DNA of 64,000 bases, taken from Candidatus Saccharibacteria bacterium UBA2951. Lineage in GTDB: Bacteria > Patescibacteriota > Saccharimonadia > Saccharimonadales > Saccharimonadaceae. This document shows positions 59,494-64,000 of this stretch, in pieces. Below the pieces are notes generated by a model, which was not told the DNA's origin, did no database searches, and worked only from the letters and a program-made list of their open reading frames with translations. The stretch spans positions 1 through 64,000 of the forward strand of contig DEBR01000003.1 of the NCBI GenBank assembly GCA_002348615.1, written 5' to 3'. The first letter of the stretch is position 1, and every line of letters starts with the position of its first letter. Both the position numbers and the translations under genes were made by a program.

Positions 59494-61002
59494 ATGGCGA
59501 CACTTAAAGAACTTCGTGACGAAAGATTACGCAAATTAGAAGAACTACGCGCACTCGGTGTAGACCCGTACCCGGCAAAAAGTAAACGAACCCATACGCT
59601 GGCTGAAGTTACGGGTAAGTTTGACGAGCTTGAAAATAAAGACGTCACCGTCGTCGGACGTATTGCCGGTATACGAAAGTTCGGCAAACTCGGATTTATC
59701 GTGCTTAAAGACATGAGCGGGCAAGTACAACTATTCCTTAAGGCCGACACGGTGGAACCATTGAACGCCGCTGAAAGCCAAGTCGGTATGAATGAACTGC
59801 CACTGCTTGATACCGGCGACTTTGTGCAGGCAAGTGGACCGGTCATCAAGACCAAGACCGGTGAAATATCGGTCGACGTGCGCAAACTGAAGCTTCTTAC
59901 CAAGTCGCTTCGCCCAATGCCAACCAAACAAGACGGCTTTACCAACAAAGAAGAACGCATGCGCCGCCGCTACGTCGATATGAACGTCAACGAAGACGTG
60001 CGCCAGCGATTCGTTCGCCGCAGTAAGTTTTGGCAAGCTACCCGTAAGTTCTTAGACGACCACGGCTTTTACGAAATAAATATTCCAGTGCTAGAGCACA
60101 CTACCGGTGGTGCCGACGCCAACCCGTTCGTGACTCACATGGACGCGCTCGACAACGATTTTTACCTACGTATCAGCCACGAACTACCACTTAAACGACT
60201 GCTTGGTGGTGGCTTTGAAAAGGTCTACGATGTTGGACCGCGCTTTAGGAACGAAAATTATTCAGACGAGCATTTGCCCGAGCACGTTGCCATGGAATGG
60301 TACTGGGCATACGCCGATTGGCACGACGGCATGAACTTCATGACCGAAATGTACCGTTATGTGCTAAAAGAAACGTTCGGCACGCTCAAGTTCAAGTTGG
60401 GCAACTTTGATGTTGACCTAGAAAAAGAGTGGGAAGAGTGGGACTACGCCGAAGTCATTAAGAAGCATTACGACATTGACGTATACGACTGCACGATCGA
60501 TCAAGTAAAAGGTGCGTTGAAGGCGAATAAGCTGGAGGTTGAAAAGACCGAAAACATTGCCCGCGGCATAGACAAGCTTTGGAAAAACATTCGTAAAGAC
60601 GTTGCCGGGCCGGTATGGCTTATCAACACGCCAAAGTTCATTAGCCCGCTCGCCAAAAGCACGCCAGGCGACGACAATACGGTGCAGCGGTTCCAGCCGG
60701 TCATTGCCGGTAGCGAGCTCGGTAATGGCTTTTCAGAACTTAACGACCCAATAGACCAGTTGAACCGATTCGTCGAACAGCAAAGTATGCGCGACGCCGG
60801 CGACGAAGAAGCCATGATGCTCGACATCGACTTTGTTGAAATGCTGGAATACGGCATGCCGCCAGCCTGTGGCTGGGGTTACAGCGAACGCGTGTTCTGG
60901 ATTTTCGAAGGCGTCACCGCCCGCGAAGGCGTGCCGTTCCCACAGCTGCGGCACGAGATAGATGACACGACCAAACAACTTTATCCTGGAGCTAAGTTAT
61001 AG
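59494..61002 (+). CDS. lysS: Lysyl-tRNA synthetase, class II
   Basis: This 502-residue enzyme has an OB-fold anticodon domain (about 50-155) and a class II core with motif 2 GPRFRNE and the ESP-like EHTTGGADA block. The C-terminus follows the usual FVEMLEYGMPPACGWG. TATACT lies 12 nt before the ATG. The following gene starts with GTG directly after the stop. Confidence 0.95.
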   Translation: MATLKELRDERLRKLEELRALGVDPYPAKSKRTHTLAEVTGKFDELENKDVTVVGRIAGIRKFGKLGFIVLKDMSGQVQLFLKADTVEPLNAAESQVGMNELPLLDTGDFVQASGPVIKTKTGEISVDVRKLKLLTKSLRPMPTKQDGFTNKEERMRRRYVDMNVNEDVRQRFVRRSKFWQATRKFLDDHGFYEINIPVLEHTTGGADANPFVTHMDALDNDFYLRISHELPLKRLLGGGFEKVYDVGPRFRNENYSDEHLPEHVAMEWYWAYADWHDGMNFMTEMYRYVLKETFGTLKFKLGNFDVDLEKEWEEWDYAEVIKKHYDIDVYDCTIDQVKGALKANKLEVEKTENIARGIDKLWKNIRKDVAGPVWLINTPKFISPLAKSTPGDDNTVQRFQPVIAGSELGNGFSELNDPIDQLNRFVEQQSMRDAGDEEAMMLDIDFVEMLEYGMPPACGWGYSERVFWIFEGVTAREGVPFPQLRHEIDDTTKQLYPGAKL

Positions 61003-61785
61003 GTGAATATAGTAAAGCCGAAAGGCAAACTTGAAGAGCTTATTGGAACCGGTTTATGGATAGAGCTTGTTCCGACTAGAAAGGGACTCGAATTCAGCGA
61101 ATATTTTACTGACGTTGATATAGATATCATGAGTGCGCCATTCGTTCAGGGGGATGGTATTGTTAGGATACAGCCTGTCTGGGAATCATCATCACATATC
61201 TTATATTTTGGTGAACCTCGTGATGAAAAGTTAAGCAGACAAATAACAGTTGCAGATTTTCGAAATAGCCGTGATTTTTATGCCAAGCTGACTGGTAAAA
61301 AAGCAGGGTATAAAGTGCTATATGATCGCGTGTCATTCTTTCGTTCGAAGGAGCTGTATGAACATATTGCACAGGTCGAACAATATATAAGAGAAAAGTA
61401 CGTGGCGGAAGTGGGCTACGATGACTTACCTGTGCCTCAAAAGTTTCGTTCCGATTCAGTTGATCACCGAATTACTCAATTTGACTTATTTGAACTGACG
61501 GCTATTGAGTTCTTGAAGCCCGCATCAGACGATTATTTCGAATTACAAATCAGCATAGGGCTTTCACCAACTGATGCTCGTAAGCTCACACGATTAGATG
61601 AGTTTGGTATTCCACTAAGCGGTCCCGAATTAAATCGTTTTCGCCAGATTAGGAATTCTATAATGCATTTCAAGGTTGTCACAAATGACGACGTCGCATT
61701 TATTGTTGATGCGCACTCAAAAATGAGTTATTTCCACCTTTCTGACATCGTGTATAAATCGATAAATAATCAAACAAAAGGATAA
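61003..61785 (+). CDS. A+T-rich HEPN-motif protein
   Basis: This 260-residue protein has an unknown N-terminal part and a helical C-terminal region with FRQIRNSIMHF, where R217-N218-x3-H222 matches the RNxxxH motif of HEPN ribonucleases. HEPN proteins often are toxins or defence RNases; the paired nucleotidyltransferase is absent. Base composition is unlike the neighbours: the 60 bases from 61,201 contain 19 G+C. The start is GTG just after lysS, with GGAG 11 nt upstream, so expression may depend on read-through. Recent acquisition is likely. Confidence 0.65.
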   Translation: MNIVKPKGKLEELIGTGLWIELVPTRKGLEFSEYFTDVDIDIMSAPFVQGDGIVRIQPVWESSSHILYFGEPRDEKLSRQITVADFRNSRDFYAKLTGKKAGYKVLYDRVSFFRSKELYEHIAQVEQYIREKYVAEVGYDDLPVPQKFRSDSVDHRITQFDLFELTAIEFLKPASDDYFELQISIGLSPTDARKLTRLDEFGIPLSGPELNRFRQIRNSIMHFKVVTNDDVAFIVDAHSKMSYFHLSDIVYKSINNQTKG

Positions 61786-62282
61786 TGGCTAACTATAAGG
61801 GGCATCTCGTCGGCGGAGCAATTGTAACTGGAGCATTCACAGCACTGATTTCGTTTGCGCCGGTAGAGAAGTTTGCCGAGTATGCGCATATTCTGCAGGA
61901 CTGGCAGGCGCTTACGGCGGTGTTTGTAATCGGTATGTTGTTTGCGTTGTTCCCAGATGTTGATACGAACAGCAAAGGGCAGGATATATTCTATTGGATT
62001 TTATTCCCGGTAGATGTTCTACTAATTTATTCAGGTCACCTGCAGGCTGCAGCGTACTTGGGACTCGTTGGAATGCTGCCGGTGCTGACGCATCACCGCG
62101 GTTGGACACATACCAAGTGGGCGATGATATTGATTCCGCTGCCAATCGTTCTAGTGCCGTATTTGTACAGCGACAAAGTATTAGCGTTCAGTTTGGTGCT
62201 CTACGGCGCTGCGGTGGCGGGATACTTTAGTCATTTGCTACTCGACGGTCTGATTTGGCGCAAATTCCGTATTAAGAACTAG
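61785..62282 (+). CDS. YdjM-like membrane-bound metal-dependent hydrolase
   Basis: This 165-residue membrane protein has four hydrophobic helices and the motifs HLVGG, FPDVD, HRGWTHT and FSHLLLD, which supply metal ligands in the YdjM family. The substrate is unknown. The start overlaps the stop of the HEPN gene (TAATG). Composition is between native and HEPN gene. Confidence 0.82.
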   Translation: MANYKGHLVGGAIVTGAFTALISFAPVEKFAEYAHILQDWQALTAVFVIGMLFALFPDVDTNSKGQDIFYWILFPVDVLLIYSGHLQAAAYLGLVGMLPVLTHHRGWTHTKWAMILIPLPIVLVPYLYSDKVLAFSLVLYGAAVAGYFSHLLLDGLIWRKFRIKN

Positions 62283-62304
62283 CCGTTAGCTGTACAATAA
62301 AATC

Positions 62305-64000
62305 ATGAAACGGCTGCTGTTGAGCCTGGGGTTGGCAGTTTTCGCACTCTTTGGGGTATCTGCTGCGCATGCGAGCGTTAATGACTTTACGATTTCAAAC
62401 TACGACATTAAGTACGAATTGTCGCAGGATTCCAGCGGCCGTTCGGTGCTGAAAACCGTCGAAACGATTACGGCACAGTTCCCGAACTACGACCAAAACC
62501 ACGGAATCGAACGGGCCATTCCGAAAAGTTACGACGACCATTCGGTCAGCCTAGACATCGAATCGGTCAAAAAAGTCGATGGCTCCGACTGGAACTACAC
62601 CACCTATGACTCGAATGATAACAAGGTGGTACGGATAGGCGATGCCGACAGGTATGTGCACGGCGAACAAACGTACGTGATTACGTACACCCAGCGCGAT
62701 GTTACCAAATACTTCAATGACACGAACGACGACGAATTCTATTGGGACACCAACGGCACAGACTGGCAGGTGCCGATTAATAAGTTAAGTGTACAGCTGA
62801 CTGTGGCCGACAACCTGAAGTCAAGGTTGAACGGCAACACCGCTTGCTATCAGGGTTATAGCGGATCGAGCACACCGTGCCAAGTGGCTCTAAACGGCTC
62901 GACATTTACTACAAGTGCCACTAACCTAATGGCAGGGCAGAACGTTACACTGGCAATCGGATTCAAGCCGCAGACATTCGCTAAATACGAACCGTCGCTT
63001 TTGGATAGGTTAATCGGATTCTATATAGCTTCCATATTCGCGGTCGGTGCGGCTGCTGTTGGTATTCTTATATGGCTTAGTGTGCGCTGGAACAATTGGT
63101 CAAACCGAAAGCGCGACCTTGGCACGGTAATCGCCGAATATACGCCACCGAAAGATGCGAGCCTGACGACATCGGCCAGCCTGCATTCGGGCATGGGCTC
63201 GTTATTCACCGCACAGCTGCTCGATTTTGCGGTCCGTGGGTACATAAACATCTACCAGACCAGGGAAAAGTCGCTGTTCAAAGCCGCCGAATACGATATT
63301 GAAATCGCTAAGGATATTAGCGATCTTAAGGCTGAGGAACGCGAGATCCTGAACGATATATTCGGTTCATCACCGAAAGTAGGGGAAAGGCTGGCGCTGA
63401 AGACGTTAAAGAATAACACTTCGGTATACACCCGAACGCTTGATAACGACAAAAAACTGAAAACTTTAGTGCGTGGCGAATATGGCCTGTGCCAAAAGGA
63501 CGACGCCAAGCGAAGCTGGTTTACGAACGCGGGCTGGGTGCTACTTGGCGCGAGTATTATTTTGCTTAATCCGCTGTTGTTCTTCGCGTCAATTACCGCA
63601 TTCGTTCTTGGCTACACGTTGTGGCCGTTGACCGACAAAGGCCTTGATCTGTACCGATACCTTAAGGGACTTGAACTTTACATAAAGGTCGCCGAAGCAG
63701 ACCGCATAAAAATGCTGCAAAGCCCAGAGGGTGCCGAAAAGACCGGTGGCGTCGACCCGAACGATCCATCACAACTTATTAAGCTGTACGAAAAAGTATT
63801 ACCATATGCCGTGTTATTCGGCCAGGAAAAAGAATGGTCAAAACGGATTGGCGAGATTTACGCGTCGACAGGTAGCGATCCGTCATGGTACCACGGTGTG
63901 AACGCGTTCAACGCGGCATCATTCAGTTCGGGTCTAAGCGGCTTTTCAACTGCCGCGGCGTATTCATCGGCTAGCAGTTCATCGTCCGGCGGCTCAAGCG
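62305..64000 (+). CDS. DUF2207 membrane protein, cut by the window end
   Basis: The first 565 codons are open to the last base. A signal peptide (about 1-24) is followed by the extracellular DUF2207 domain (about 28-225) and a membrane helix (about 239-262). Next comes a cytoplasmic region, two more helices (about 406-445), and a C-terminal cytoplasmic region that becomes Ser/Gly-rich (SSASSSSSGGSS), as is typical of the family before its end. TACAAT lies 6 nt before the ATG, so it is probably leaderless. Function of the family is unknown. Confidence 0.88.
   Translation, partial: MKRLLLSLGLAVFALFGVSAAHASVNDFTISNYDIKYELSQDSSGRSVLKTVETITAQFPNYDQNHGIERAIPKSYDDHSVSLDIESVKKVDGSDWNYTTYDSNDNKVVRIGDADRYVHGEQTYVITYTQRDVTKYFNDTNDDEFYWDTNGTDWQVPINKLSVQLTVADNLKSRLNGNTACYQGYSGSSTPCQVALNGSTFTTSATNLMAGQNVTLAIGFKPQTFAKYEPSLLDRLIGFYIASIFAVGAAAVGILIWLSVRWNNWSNRKRDLGTVIAEYTPPKDASLTTSASLHSGMGSLFTAQLLDFAVRGYINIYQTREKSLFKAAEYDIEIAKDISDLKAEEREILNDIFGSSPKVGERLALKTLKNNTSVYTRTLDNDKKLKTLVRGEYGLCQKDDAKRSWFTNAGWVLLGASIILLNPLLFFASITAFVLGYTLWPLTDKGLDLYRYLKGLELYIKVAEADRIKMLQSPEGAEKTGGVDPNDPSQLIKLYEKVLPYAVLFGQEKEWSKRIGEIYASTGSDPSWYHGVNAFNAASFSSGLSGFSTAAAYSSASSSSSGGSS

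Noticed and set aside
1..64000. CRISPR arrays, transposases, integrases, tRNA and rRNA genes
   Set aside because: I read both strands for regular short repeats, transposase motifs and cloverleaf ends and found none that I can support; a tRNAscan or Rfam run would be decisive.
1..64000. Recoded TGA (as in Gracilibacteria or Absconditabacteria)
   Set aside because: TGA ends several genes at the expected place (for example at 3,361 and 33,761), and core proteins read correctly with the standard bacterial code.

Overview
The window looks like a chromosomal segment of a Candidatus Saccharibacteria (TM7) or closely related Patescibacteria genome. This is inferred from gene content, not from a marker-gene search. 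Native DNA is about half G+C, genes are tightly packed, and TGA is an ordinary stop. Core genes are single and often short. The envelope set is Gram-positive-like: an LPQTG protein, an LCP protein, a CAP protein, type IV pilins, and a VirB2-like pilin domain fused to a phosphatase. I saw no tRNA or rRNA gene, CRISPR array, transposase or replication origin.

Layout. 1-6.4 kb: secreted or anchored proteins (M14 carboxypeptidase, metzincin-type DUF3152 protease), a KGG stress protein, a ROK kinase coupled to an IrrE-like protease, and the LPQTG protein. 6.5-9.5 kb: rpsA-infB. 9.5-15 kb: lineage-type hypotheticals interrupted by a G+C-rich two-gene islet (about 10.95-12.5 kb). 15-21.4 kb: fmt, def, priA, a PRTase-like gene, recJ. 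21.7-28.6 kb: rpsU, yqeY, adk, map, ftsA, ftsZ, an NrdR without zinc-ribbon cysteines, VKOR. 28.6-31.9 kb: an ileS T-box, a small ORF and ileS. 32.7-33.2 kb: a second G+C-rich islet. 33.2-39.3 kb: rhodanese, zincin, surface proteins, galU, rplU, parAB. 39.4-47.1 kb: lepB, LCP, htrA, prmC, prfA, rpmE. 48-52.6 kb: rpsB-tsf, tandem pilins, the pilin-phosphatase fusion. 52.6-64 kb: recF, frr, uppS, rseP, CPBP protease, proS, greA, lysS, a low-G+C HEPN protein, a YdjM-like protein and a DUF2207 protein cut by the window end.

Regulation. Two patterns recur. Many genes have a -10 hexamer only 6-10 nt before ATG and no Shine-Dalgarno sequence, so they are probably leaderless. A second promoter type (TTGAC-box, 17-nt spacer ending in TATGC, TA-rich -10) sits before at least five genes of unknown or stress function, with a looser sixth copy. 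Translation (fmt, def, map, prfA, prmC, frr, infB, rpsA, tsf, three aaRS) and division or partition (ftsA, ftsZ, parA, parB) are well represented.

The most interesting signals are the VirB2-like/tyrosine-phosphatase fusion, the two islets of actinobacterial composition, the shared promoter, the NrdR without its metal site, and the short T-box. The islets and the actinobacterial-type T-box fit gene exchange with an actinobacterial host, but this is inference, and chimeric assembly must be excluded for the islets.
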